Program-made: the position numbers and the translations under genes | Shown: in pieces, positions 46,267-54,585 of the stretch | Position numbering within the stretch: the stretch's first letter is position 1 | How the letters are laid out: each line of letters begins with the position of its first letter | Notes under the pieces: model-generated | Database searches by the model: none | What the model was told of the DNA's origin: nothing | The model's input: the letters and a program-made list of their open reading frames with translations, nothing else | From: Balnearium lithotrophicum | GTDB lineage: Bacteria > Aquificota > Aquificia > Desulfurobacteriales > Desulfurobacteriaceae | DNA: 64,000 nt | Reading direction: 5' to 3' | Assembly: GCF_900182585.1 (NCBI RefSeq) | Contig: NZ_FXTM01000004.1 | Coordinates: 46,749 to 110,748 of the forward strand

Positions 46267-46986
46267 ATGGATTTGGCCTTAATGACCGTAATTATTGCAA
46301 TTCTTTTTTCAGCAATGGGGGTTGTAGTAGGTTTTCTTATATGTAAGTTATCCTGTAAGAAATCAGAGGCTAAATCAATTTCCTCTATAGGAAGAGAAAG
46401 AATTGAGGGATTATTAAATAACGTCGAGGATATGGTTTCTAATCTTAAAGTAAAAGTAGACTCTCTCAGGGAAGAGAGAATCAATGATATGAGAAATGAG
46501 ATTAAAAAGTTATTAACCGAGGTTGAGGAGTTTAAGAAAGAGATTAAAGGTGTAGGTGTTAGTCAGAGCACCTTGGAAATTTTAGACGAAATCTCAAATA
46601 CCTTGAGGAAAATAGATTTGAGTATTCCAAACATTGATAATTCACTCCTTCAAAAGATAAAGGATAACTTTCTAATTGTCAGAAATGATTTGGAAACAAT
46701 ACTTACCAAATGTAAATCTCAAAGTAACACCTCTCAGGATTATTCAAACTTCTTTGCCTCTCTAATTGACAAGGTTGACTCCATTATATCTCTATCAAAG
46801 AGGATAAATGCCACTCTTGTGAAGGACGAACTTATTGCCTTGGCCCACTCTATTAAAGGTGATGATGGGGCTGAAATTGTTAAAGACCTTGATAACCAGG
46901 CTCTACACTCAAAAGAGCTTCTCGTGATGCTTGAGGACTTAAAAAAGAGGATAGAAGAGGTTAAGAATGAAAGTTCTCTTCGTTGA
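46267..46986 (+). CDS. membrane-anchored coiled-coil protein
   Basis: 239 aa. One N-terminal hydrophobic helix (residues 3-26) ends in CKLSCKK, then long Glu/Lys-rich helices with heptad-like spacing fill the rest, with breaks near 95 and 160. No catalytic motif. It could be a bitopic scaffold. Its last bases overlap the start of the receiver-domain gene, so the two are likely made together. I do not recognise a family. Confidence 0.75.
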   Translation: MDLALMTVIIAILFSAMGVVVGFLICKLSCKKSEAKSISSIGRERIEGLLNNVEDMVSNLKVKVDSLREERINDMRNEIKKLLTEVEEFKKEIKGVGVSQSTLEILDEISNTLRKIDLSIPNIDNSLLQKIKDNFLIVRNDLETILTKCKSQSNTSQDYSNFFASLIDKVDSIISLSKRINATLVKDELIALAHSIKGDDGAEIVKDLDNQALHSKELLVMLEDLKKRIEEVKNESSLR

Positions 46987-47767
46987 TGACAAGGAAACCT
47001 GGCATAAACTGTTCGATGTTGTTCTCTCTTTAAGAGGTATTGATGTAGTTCATGCTAAAACCTTGAAAGAGGCTTTAAACGTTGTTTCTACAGAAAAACC
47101 CGACGTTGCAATAGTTGATGTAACAATTTCCCTCTCGTCAGGATATGAGCTCCTTCCGGAGCTTGTTAAGTTGGGAGTTCCAACAATTTTTATTGGTTAT
47201 GAAAAAGAGGGATTTGACGCCGAGAAAGCTCTATCCTTGGGAGCTTTAAAAGCTCTTAAGAAGCCATTTACCGTTGATGAGTTAATATCCACTTTGAGAG
47301 AGGTAAAGGGAAAGTCCCTTCCCGTTCAGCCTGAACTTGTTGTTCCACCTTTAGAGGAGAAGTCCGAGGAAAAGCCCCCTGAAGTAGTAACTCTTCAACC
47401 GGAAGAGTCTGAAATTCCTGCTATTCCTGTCATTGAAGAAGAGACTCCTGAGGAGCTTCCTGTTTTACAGGAAACAAGGAAAGAGGAAAGAACCACTTTT
47501 GCAACAACATTAAAGCAACTTCCAGAAGAGAAGATTCCCGTTGTTGAGGTTTCAACCGAGGAGCTTGAAAAAAGCGTTCCGGAGGAAGCTATAGAAGAGA
47601 AAGCTGTTGAAGAGGTTAAGGAAAAATCAAAAGGTGCTGGTATATCCCTTCCTGAGGAAAGAGTTGAGGAAATAATTAGGGAAATTGCCTGGGAAGTTAT
47701 TCCAGAGGTGGCAGAGAAAGTTATAAGGGAAGAGGTAGAGAAACTTATAAAAAGCAGACTTGCCTAA
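46967..47767 (+). CDS. response regulator with receiver domain and conserved C-terminal helix region
   Basis: 266 aa. Receiver domain at 1-115: [10 protein letters not shown] with the acidic pair, phospho-acceptor Asp in [10 protein letters not shown] near residue 49, and Lys in [10 protein letters not shown] near 102. A Glu/Pro-rich linker spans 120-220. The last 40 residues ([20 protein letters not shown], then [11 protein letters not shown]) form an amphipathic region that I associate with receiver proteins of polarity or motility systems in deltaproteobacteria. No histidine kinase is adjacent. No DNA-binding domain. Confidence 0.85.
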   Translation: MKVLFVDDKETWHKLFDVVLSLRGIDVVHAKTLKEALNVVSTEKPDVAIVDVTISLSSGYELLPELVKLGVPTIFIGYEKEGFDAEKALSLGALKALKKPFTVDELISTLREVKGKSLPVQPELVVPPLEEKSEEKPPEVVTLQPEESEIPAIPVIEEETPEELPVLQETRKEERTTFATTLKQLPEEKIPVVEVSTEELEKSVPEEAIEEKAVEEVKEKSKGAGISLPEERVEEIIREIAWEVIPEVAEKVIREEVEKLIKSRLA

Positions 47768-48243
47768 TGTACCGGATAGGGATAGGGTACGACGTTCACA
47801 GGTTAGAGGAAGGATACCGATTGGTCATAGGTGGTGTTGAGATTCCTTATCCTAAAGGGCTCAAAGGACATTCTGATGCAGATGTTTTAGTTCATGCCAT
47901 TTGCGATGCCATTTTAGGAGCTCTTTCCTTAGGCGATATCGGTGAGCACTTTCCAGACAGTGATGATAGATTCAGGGGAATTTCAAGCCTTATTCTCTTA
48001 AAAGAGGTTAACAGAATAGTCAACGAAAATGGTTACCGGGTTGTCAATGTGGATTCCACAGTTGTTGCTCAGAGACCGAAACTCTCTCCCTACAAAGAGG
48101 AGATGAGAAAGAACATTTCAGAGGTTTTGGGAATTTCCATTAACAGTGTGTCTGTAAAAGCTACAACCACTGAAGGTTTAGGCTTTGAAGGGAGAGAGGA
48201 GGGAATTTCTGCCCAGGCAGTTGCTCTCTTAAAGAAACTTTAG
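47767..48243 (+). CDS. ispF: 2-C-methyl-D-erythritol 2,4-cyclodiphosphate synthase
   Basis: MEP pathway enzyme. 158 aa. [14 protein letters not shown] at the start holds the zinc ligands, [19 protein letters not shown] near residue 35 is the family core, and [17 protein letters not shown] near 132 closes the protein. The ATG overlaps the preceding stop by one base. Confidence 0.97.
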   Translation: MYRIGIGYDVHRLEEGYRLVIGGVEIPYPKGLKGHSDADVLVHAICDAILGALSLGDIGEHFPDSDDRFRGISSLILLKEVNRIVNENGYRVVNVDSTVVAQRPKLSPYKEEMRKNISEVLGISINSVSVKATTTEGLGFEGREEGISAQAVALLKKL

Positions 48244-48256
48244 GGAGGTTGGCTTA

Positions 48257-48691
48257 GTGATAGACATAGTTGAAATTATGGAACTTATTCCCCATAGGTA
48301 TCCCTTTCTGCTTGTTGACAGAATAGTTGAATTTGAACCGAAAAAGAGAATTGTCGGCATAAAGAACGTAACGATAAACGAGCCTTTCTTTCAGGGGCAT
48401 TTCCCTGGACATCCGATATTTCCGGGAGCTCTCCTCATAGAGGCTATGGCACAGGTTGGCTGTATCTTAATGTTTAAGTCCTTTGACCTGTCCCCAAAAG
48501 AGTACGTAGTCTACTTTATGGGAATAGATAAAGCGCGCTTTAGAAAACCTGTAAGACCTGGAGACACAGTTAAGTTTGTCCTTGAACCAACAGTGATTAA
48601 ATCGAAGCTTTCAAAGATGAAGGGAGAGGCCTTTGTCGGAGAAAACCTCGTTTGTGATGCTGAAATCATGGCAATGATAGTGAGGAAGTAA
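48257..48691 (+). CDS. fabZ: 3-hydroxyacyl-ACP dehydratase FabZ
   Basis: Dehydratase of fatty acid elongation. 144 aa. MELIPHRYPFLLVDR near residue 7 and the active-site helix with the catalytic His in FQGHFPGHPIFPGALLIE near 45 are intact. GTG start. Directly followed by lpxA, the usual arrangement in Gram-negative bacteria. Confidence 0.96.
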   Translation: MIDIVEIMELIPHRYPFLLVDRIVEFEPKKRIVGIKNVTINEPFFQGHFPGHPIFPGALLIEAMAQVGCILMFKSFDLSPKEYVVYFMGIDKARFRKPVRPGDTVKFVLEPTVIKSKLSKMKGEAFVGENLVCDAEIMAMIVRK

Positions 48692-49467
48692 TGGCATTTG
48701 TTCATAGGCTTGCCGTTGTTGAGGAGGGAGCTCTCCTCTCCGAAGGTGTTACCGTTGAACCCTTTTCCTTTGTAGGAAGGAACGTAAAGGTTGGGAAGGG
48801 TACTGTTATCAGGAAGGGAGCAGTCATTGAGGGAAGAACTGAGATAGGAGAGGAGTGCGAAATCTATTCCTCACACATAGGTGTGAACCCTCAGGACTTA
48901 AAGTTTAAAGGTGAGGATACGAGAGTAATCATAGGTAACAGGGTGAGGGTAAGGGAGTACGTAACAATCCATAAAGGAACTGAGGGAGGAGGAGGTCTAA
49001 CCTTTGTTGGAGATGACGTCCTTTTAATGGCCTACGTTCACGTGGCCCACGATGTAAAAATAGAGAGGGGAGCAATAGTTGCAAATGCCGTTCAAATAGC
49101 GGGTCACGTTGAAATTGGTGAGTATGCAGTTATAGGTGGACTTACGGGAATCCACCAGTTCGTTAGAATTGGAAAGCACGCCATGGTTGGGGGTGCATCT
49201 GCCGTTCACAGGGACGTTCCCCCCTACACTGTAGCAAAGGGTAACAGGGCAAAACTTGAGGGAATTAACATAGTAGGCTTGAGGAGGAGGGGATTCAGTA
49301 GGGAGACGATAAGAGCTCTCACAACTGCCTTTGAGATTTTATTCAAGACGGACGAACCAATAAACCTTTCGATTCAAAAGGTTGAGGAGGAGTTTTCCGA
49401 TTTTCCAGAAGTAATGGAGATGGTCAACTTCATCAAGACTTCAAAGAGAGGTATCTGTCGGGCTTGA
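48691..49467 (+). CDS. lpxA: UDP-N-acetylglucosamine acyltransferase
   Basis: First step of lipid A synthesis. 258 aa. Left-handed beta-helix with hexapeptide repeats (residues about 1-185); the catalytic His lies in MAYVHVAHDVKI near 114, and GLRRRGFSRETI near 195 is typical of LpxA. Its stop overlaps the start of the next gene. It shows that this organism makes an LPS outer membrane. Confidence 0.95.
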   Translation: MAFVHRLAVVEEGALLSEGVTVEPFSFVGRNVKVGKGTVIRKGAVIEGRTEIGEECEIYSSHIGVNPQDLKFKGEDTRVIIGNRVRVREYVTIHKGTEGGGGLTFVGDDVLLMAYVHVAHDVKIERGAIVANAVQIAGHVEIGEYAVIGGLTGIHQFVRIGKHAMVGGASAVHRDVPPYTVAKGNRAKLEGINIVGLRRRGFSRETIRALTTAFEILFKTDEPINLSIQKVEEEFSDFPEVMEMVNFIKTSKRGICRA

Positions 49468-50273
49468 AGTTAACAAAGGAAACTCTCAAGGGAAAGTTAG
49501 TTTTTTTAGGAACTGCAGGAGCAAGGTACGTAGCCTTTGGGTTTGAAAGACAGGCTGGTGGTCTTTACTTTGGCTTTCCGGAGTTAAACATTCACGTCGA
49601 CCCAGGTCCCGGAGCCTTTGTCCATTCCCACAGAAAGGGAATAGAACCATTCTGGACCGATGTGGTAATTCTCTCCCACAGACACTTGGATCACTGTGCA
49701 GATGTTAACCACATTTTAGAGTCGATGACACTCGGGGGAAAGAAAAAGAGGGGAGAACTCTTCTGTCCTTCAGACTGTATAGATGAAGATCCTGTTGTTC
49801 TGAAGTATACGAGGAGTAACATTGAAAAGACTACAGTATTAAAGGAGGGATTTGAGACTAAACTATCTGAAGATTTGTCCTTTAAAACGCCTATAAGACA
49901 TCTTCACGGCGTTGAAACCTACGGTCTAATCTTTAGCTGGAGGGAAAGGAAGTTTGGCTACATTTCAGATACAAAATTCTTTGATGGCTTAATAAGTGCT
50001 TATAAAGAAGTTAAAGATTTACTTATCTTAAACGTAACGCTCTTCAACCCAAATCCAAGAATTGACCACCTTTCCGTTCCTGATGCAGAAAAAATTATAG
50101 GTGAAATTAAACCCAAAGTGACCATTCTTACCCATTTCGGTAGAACAATGCTCAGAGCAAAGCCTTGGGAGGTTGCTTTAGACCTAACTAAAAGATTAGG
50201 GGTAAAGGTTATTGCTGCCTACGATAACATGATTTTAGATTTAAATACACTTTCGGTTGTCAAGCAGAGATAG
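49464..50273 (+). CDS. MBL-fold metallo-hydrolase
   Basis: 269-aa metallo-beta-lactamase-fold protein. Metal-binding motif as LSHRHLDHCADVN near residue 70, further ligands in IRHLHGVETYG near 142, SDTKFFDG near 169 and LTHFGRTML near 212. The fold resembles RNase Z-type hydrolases but lacks the tRNase Z exosite, so I do not assign a substrate. TTG start in the lpxA stop. It abuts the convergent EAL gene. Confidence 0.83.
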   Translation: MKLTKETLKGKLVFLGTAGARYVAFGFERQAGGLYFGFPELNIHVDPGPGAFVHSHRKGIEPFWTDVVILSHRHLDHCADVNHILESMTLGGKKKRGELFCPSDCIDEDPVVLKYTRSNIEKTTVLKEGFETKLSEDLSFKTPIRHLHGVETYGLIFSWRERKFGYISDTKFFDGLISAYKEVKDLLILNVTLFNPNPRIDHLSVPDAEKIIGEIKPKVTILTHFGRTMLRAKPWEVALDLTKRLGVKVIAAYDNMILDLNTLSVVKQR

Positions 50274-52235
50274 TTAAGGGATGAAGAGCTCCGGTCTTCC
50301 AAGGTAGTATCCCTGTCCGTAATCGACTCCCAATTCCTTCAGTAATTTCAGAATTTCCTCATTCTCTACAAATTCAGCAATTGTTTTGAGGTTAAGGGAG
50401 TGTGCCATTGCGTTTATTGTTTGAACCAAAATCTTTGAATTGTTGGAGTTTGATATGTTCTTTACGTAACTTCCATCAATTTTTAAAAATTTAAGGGGTA
50501 GAGATTCAATTATTTTCAATAAGCTTGAAAACGATGAATAACCTGCTCCAAAATCGTCAAGGGATAGTGGAACGTTTATTTTATTTAAGAGAGATTTCAA
50601 AATTTCATGCTCTTCTAAGAGAGCTTGTTCTGTAATTTCCACTCCCAGATTTAAGTCTTTAGAAATCTGAGATAGAAGATTTAAAATTTCTTTCAAATTT
50701 CCTTCTACCTTTAAGGTATTTGGACTCAAATTTACAAAGATACTGTTAATGTTATTTTTCTTAAATATGTCTATGTTTCTGACAATCTTCCTTAGAATTG
50801 CTATGTCCAACAGGTGAATTAGCTTCAAATCAAAAATTACATCTATAATTTCGTAGGCAGGGATGATATTTTTCTGTCTGTCAATCATTCTAAATAGAAC
50901 TTCGTAGTGTTCCACTTTTCCATTTTGAAGGTTAACAATAGGTTGGACAGCTATACTAACGTCTCCATTTTTCAACTTCTCCACTACGTAGTTCTGGAAG
51001 TCTAAGAAGTGAACTGCCTTCTTAATTAGTTCTAAATTACACAAGTTGTACCTTGCGTATCTCTTTTCCTCCTTTTTAGATTCTCTGATAAGAATAGGTA
51101 CAATTTCTTTTAATTCCTCTAATGGGAGTACGTTTGGGCAATCTTTTGGTATGAAGAGATCCAGTATGTGTGTTTTAACGTCTAAACTTACCAGTTTTTT
51201 CCTGATTTTTCTCTCTAACTTTAGGTGAAGGTCTGAGAAGTCCTTTTTCAACAGTTTTCTTGTTAGAATACATACAATTCCTTCGTTGCACTTAAATACT
51301 GCCGTTTCCTCGTCTTCATGAAAAGACATAGAGACGACTTTTAACAGTTTCTTAAAAATTTCATCCCCGACGGCAAACCCATAAACTTTATTGATAAAGC
51401 TTATCTCCGAGGGGTCTATTATGATTAATCTCCAGTTTTCTTCTCTGTTTTTTAAGGAGAATTCTATTAATTTTTCAAGGTCTGTTACTGCTTTTTTTGT
51501 AGTTAAAACGTAGTAACAATTAATTAGTTTCTCTATAAAATCTACAGTTTGTTCATAAATTATGTATGCAGTAAAGTTATTCCTTGAATAGAACTTTTTA
51601 AATAAAAAAATATAGTGTTTTATTAACTTGAACAAACTAAATATATTACATCTGAAATCGCCAGGAGAGCTTAAAACAGTAATGAAGAGTTTATTAATCT
51701 CCCTTTCCAATTCTTCAAGCTTTTTTTCTACTTTACTAAATTGATTTTCAGTAATCCCCTTAAAAATAGATATAAATTCCGTAAAGAGCCTTCTACTCTC
51801 ACTTGGAATGCTTTCCGCTAACTTTTCCCTCTCTTCAAGGGAGGCCCAAAGAAATCCTAAAGATATTATGTTTAAAAATTCCATTCTTAATTTTCTGAAT
51901 TTCTTTAAAATTTCCTTTGGAACCTTTTCTGAGTCCAGTATGTTGGATATTCGATTGTTTATTTGTTCAAATAGGTCTAAAAATACAGCAATAGGGACTC
52001 CTAAACTAAATATTTTTCTGCCGTTTAAAATTATTTCTTTTTCTCTCTTTTTTAGAAAATCTTCATTATCCAGATAATTTACCAACAGTTCAGTGCAACT
52101 TTTAGACTGTCTTCTACATAAATCCTCTATATCATAACCTGAGAGTAGTTCCTGAAGAGCCTCTTTAGAAAAATAGTCTTTACATAGCTCGTAAATATTT
52201 TTTTCAATCTTTTTTACTACAACTTCGCTTAGCAT
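50274..52235 (-). CDS. degenerate GGDEF-EAL phosphodiesterase
   Basis: 653 aa. An unrecognised all-helical region (1-230) precedes a GGDEF fold (about 250-385) whose active site is lost: KCNEGIVC stands where GGDEF should be. The EAL domain (about 410-650) keeps its metal and catalytic residues: Glu in YEVLFR, FVNLSP, VEITEQ, SLDDFGAGYSS, LKIDGSY, AEFVE and GQGYYLGRP. It therefore probably hydrolyses c-di-GMP, opposing the cyclase at 38913. The gene is more AT-rich than its surroundings. No membrane segment. Confidence 0.88.
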   Translation of the reverse strand: MLSEVVVKKIEKNIYELCKDYFSKEALQELLSGYDIEDLCRRQSKSCTELLVNYLDNEDFLKKREKEIILNGRKIFSLGVPIAVFLDLFEQINNRISNILDSEKVPKEILKKFRKLRMEFLNIISLGFLWASLEEREKLAESIPSESRRLFTEFISIFKGITENQFSKVEKKLEELEREINKLFITVLSSPGDFRCNIFSLFKLIKHYIFLFKKFYSRNNFTAYIIYEQTVDFIEKLINCYYVLTTKKAVTDLEKLIEFSLKNREENWRLIIIDPSEISFINKVYGFAVGDEIFKKLLKVVSMSFHEDEETAVFKCNEGIVCILTRKLLKKDFSDLHLKLERKIRKKLVSLDVKTHILDLFIPKDCPNVLPLEELKEIVPILIRESKKEEKRYARYNLCNLELIKKAVHFLDFQNYVVEKLKNGDVSIAVQPIVNLQNGKVEHYEVLFRMIDRQKNIIPAYEIIDVIFDLKLIHLLDIAILRKIVRNIDIFKKNNINSIFVNLSPNTLKVEGNLKEILNLLSQISKDLNLGVEITEQALLEEHEILKSLLNKINVPLSLDDFGAGYSSFSSLLKIIESLPLKFLKIDGSYVKNISNSNNSKILVQTINAMAHSLNLKTIAEFVENEEILKLLKELGVDYGQGYYLGRPELFIP

Positions 52236-52276
52236 CTTTCCTCTTAATTACTTTTTTTTGAGTATATCATAAATTT

Positions 52277-52291
52277 ACAGTTACAAACTGT
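52277..52291 (+). repeat. inverted repeat between the EAL gene and hslO
   Basis: ACAGTT (52277-52282) and AACTGT (52286-52291) are separated by ACA and lie 11 nt before the hslO ATG. It may be an operator or a small leader hairpin; no regulator can be named. Confidence 0.4.
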
Positions 52292-52302
52292 CTGGAGGAG
52301 AC

Positions 52303-53283
52303 ATGAGAAATCTAGGTTCGAGAAAGGAGTTTTTAAAAGAGCTAACAAAGGATGTAAAGAGGGATTTAAGAAACTACTTCCAGGATAGGGATTACGGTAT
52401 AATCGCAGTTACAAGGGAAGATGCCCTAAGGGCTTTTGTTGTAAGGACAACGAACCTGTGTGAAATAGCAAGGTTGAGGCATAAACTCTCTCCTATTGCA
52501 ACTGCCGTTTTGGGAAGAGCTCTAACGGGAGCTCTCCTCCTGACCTCACTTTTAAAGCATGGGACTGAACAGAGGGTTTTACTAAGGATAGAGGGCGACG
52601 GTCCCGTAGGACTCGTTGTTGCTGAGGCCAACGCCAAGGGAGAGGTTCGGGGATTTGTTCAAAATCCGGACGTTCCCACATTTACAAAGGTTGAAAATGG
52701 AAGGAAGAAGTTTGACATAGCCAAGGCCGTTGGTAAGGGTGTTTTAACCGTTGTTAAGGATTTGGGATTTGGAACTCCATACGAGAGCTCGGTCCCTATA
52801 GTTTCAGGTGAAATAGCTCAGGACATAGCTTACTACCTATTAAAGTCTGAACAGATTCCATCTGCCGTTGGAATTGGTGTTTTGGTAGGGGAAACCGGAA
52901 AAGTTGAAGCAGCTGGGGGATTTTTGGCCCAGCCGTTACCTGGGGCTTCTGAAAGGGCAATCGATAAGTTGGAGAAGAACGTTAAAAGCTTACCACCTGT
53001 AAGCTCCCTAATTAAGGAGGGAAAGAGGCCAGAGGACATTGCAGAGATGATATTTAAGGGATTTACAACAGAACTTTTAGCTCTTAAGGAGCTCTCCTTT
53101 AAGTGTAAGTGTTCAAAGGAGGTTGCAGGTAGGAGTCTTTTTGCAATGCCGAAAGAAGAGCTTGAAAGTTTAAAGAAGGAAGGGGGCGTTTCGATAAAGT
53201 GTAACTTCTGCGGTGAGGAGTACTTCTTCTCTCCTGAGGAAATAGACGAAATTTTAAAGGAGAAGGAAAAGGGGACTAACTGA
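52303..53283 (+). CDS. hslO: redox-regulated chaperone Hsp33
   Basis: Holdase chaperone activated by oxidation. 326 aa, about 30 more than usual because of a charged N-terminal extension before DYGIIAVTRED. The chaperone domain has RHKLSPIATAVLGRALTGA near residue 60 and GDGPVGLVVAEAN near 99. The zinc switch is complete: KCKCSK near 266 and CNFCGEEY near 303. GGAGGAG precedes the ATG. Its stop overlaps the archaemetzincin start. Confidence 0.94.
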   Translation: MRNLGSRKEFLKELTKDVKRDLRNYFQDRDYGIIAVTREDALRAFVVRTTNLCEIARLRHKLSPIATAVLGRALTGALLLTSLLKHGTEQRVLLRIEGDGPVGLVVAEANAKGEVRGFVQNPDVPTFTKVENGRKKFDIAKAVGKGVLTVVKDLGFGTPYESSVPIVSGEIAQDIAYYLLKSEQIPSAVGIGVLVGETGKVEAAGGFLAQPLPGASERAIDKLEKNVKSLPPVSSLIKEGKRPEDIAEMIFKGFTTELLALKELSFKCKCSKEVAGRSLFAMPKEELESLKKEGGVSIKCNFCGEEYFFSPEEIDEILKEKEKGTN

Positions 53284-53813
53284 TGAAGAAGTGTTCAATA
53301 TTCTCCGTTGGGGTTTCACTTCCTATGGTTGAGGAGGAGACAGAAAGGGTACTAAAGGAGAAATTTTACTTAGAACCTGTGTTTGAGGGAACGATTCCTC
53401 CTGATGGAAGGGGAGGAAGGTTCAATCAACTACTTGCAGAAGTCCAACTTTCAAACATTCTCAACTTAAAGCCAGAGAGCTCCCTCTTTGCCGTAGGAAT
53501 AACTCCATACGACCTCTACTCTGACGGCTTAAACTTTGTCTTTGGAGTCGCCTACCCCTTCAAGGGATGTATCGTCTCGTACGCAAGGTTGATTTCAGAT
53601 GATGAGGAGTTGTTTCTATCGAGGATCAGAAAGGAGGTTACCCACGAAATGGGGCACGTATTTGGTTTAGAGCACTGTCCAAATCCAAAGTGTGTAATGC
53701 ACTTTTCAAACTCACTTTCTGATACAGACTTTAAGGGGGAGGATTTCTGCCAGATTTGTAGTGAAAAACTGAGAGCTTCGATGGAAAGGTTAGGGGTAAT
53801 TGAAAGAGGATAG
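53283..53813 (+). CDS. amzA: archaemetzincin-type zinc metalloprotease
   Basis: 176 aa. The extended zinc motif HEMGHVFGLEHC near residue 120 is followed by a second Cys (PNPKCVM) and, about 16 residues on, CQIC, the pattern that defines archaemetzincins and their second zinc. These proteases are mainly archaeal and rare in bacteria; physiological substrates are unknown. It is coupled to hslO (overlap of one base) and overlaps the convergent phosphorylase gene by 24 nt. Confidence 0.9.
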   Translation: MKKCSIFSVGVSLPMVEEETERVLKEKFYLEPVFEGTIPPDGRGGRFNQLLAEVQLSNILNLKPESSLFAVGITPYDLYSDGLNFVFGVAYPFKGCIVSYARLISDDEELFLSRIRKEVTHEMGHVFGLEHCPNPKCVMHFSNSLSDTDFKGEDFCQICSEKLRASMERLGVIERG

Positions 53814-54578
53814 AGTTTCCCTTATAAGGAGCTCCAACTTTTTACTCCTCTCATTTGACAACTTTAAGACCTCTTCGTGGTTGGCCTCCCTTTTCAACGT
53901 GTCGTTCGTAATTACGGTTAATCCTACAACCCTCATTCCCAAAAATTTCGCTGTTATAACCTCCGGAACTGTTGACATACTTACACAGTCTGCCCCGAGT
54001 ACCTCGAGCATCCTTACTTCAGAAAAGGTTTCGTAGTTTGGACCGAGCATAGATGCAAGAACGACAGGAGTTACGTTTATTCCAAGTTCAAGTCCCTTCT
54101 TTAAGAACTCATCAACCAACTCCTTATCGTAAAACTCCTTCCCGTTGACAAAGACCCTACTGCCAAAATCTCCTATAAGTCCTACAAGGGGATTTCTTCC
54201 AAGTAGGTTTATGTGGTCATAGATAACTCCGATTTCAGCAGATGCTGCCTTCCTTGAAACTGCCCCAGAGGCACACGTTGGTATGAAGACCTCTACTCCC
54301 AAACTGTGGCAGAGCTCCGGAATGAACCTTATCTCCTCATCACTCCTTCCCTCGTAGTAGTGAAACCTCCCCTCAAAGAAGAGAAGATTCCTTCCATTCA
54401 AACTGTACACCTTTAAAACCCCTTTATGACCGGGAACCTTTGGAACGGGCATTTTAGGAATTTCCGAGTAGGGAATCTCAAATAGGGCTCTGCCAAGCTC
54501 AACTCCTGAGCCACCTACAACCGCAAAATCAAACTTTGAAATCCCGGTTAATTCAAAGACTCTCTCTGCCGCCTTCAT
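53790..54578 (-). CDS. purine nucleoside phosphorylase, class I
   Basis: Cleaves purine nucleosides with phosphate. 262 aa. VVGGSGVELG near residue 20, FEGRFHYYEG near 67, SMLGPNYETFSEVRML near 180 and CVSMSTVPEV near 199 are PNP/MTAP family motifs; the SMSTVPE form is typical of PNP rather than MTA phosphorylase. Together with apt it would serve purine salvage. Convergent overlap with amzA. Confidence 0.9.
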   Translation of the reverse strand: MKAAERVFELTGISKFDFAVVGGSGVELGRALFEIPYSEIPKMPVPKVPGHKGVLKVYSLNGRNLLFFEGRFHYYEGRSDEEIRFIPELCHSLGVEVFIPTCASGAVSRKAASAEIGVIYDHINLLGRNPLVGLIGDFGSRVFVNGKEFYDKELVDEFLKKGLELGINVTPVVLASMLGPNYETFSEVRMLEVLGADCVSMSTVPEVITAKFLGMRVVGLTVITNDTLKREANHEEVLKLSNERSKKLELLIRETLSSFNYP

Positions 54579-54585
54579 GGAACTC

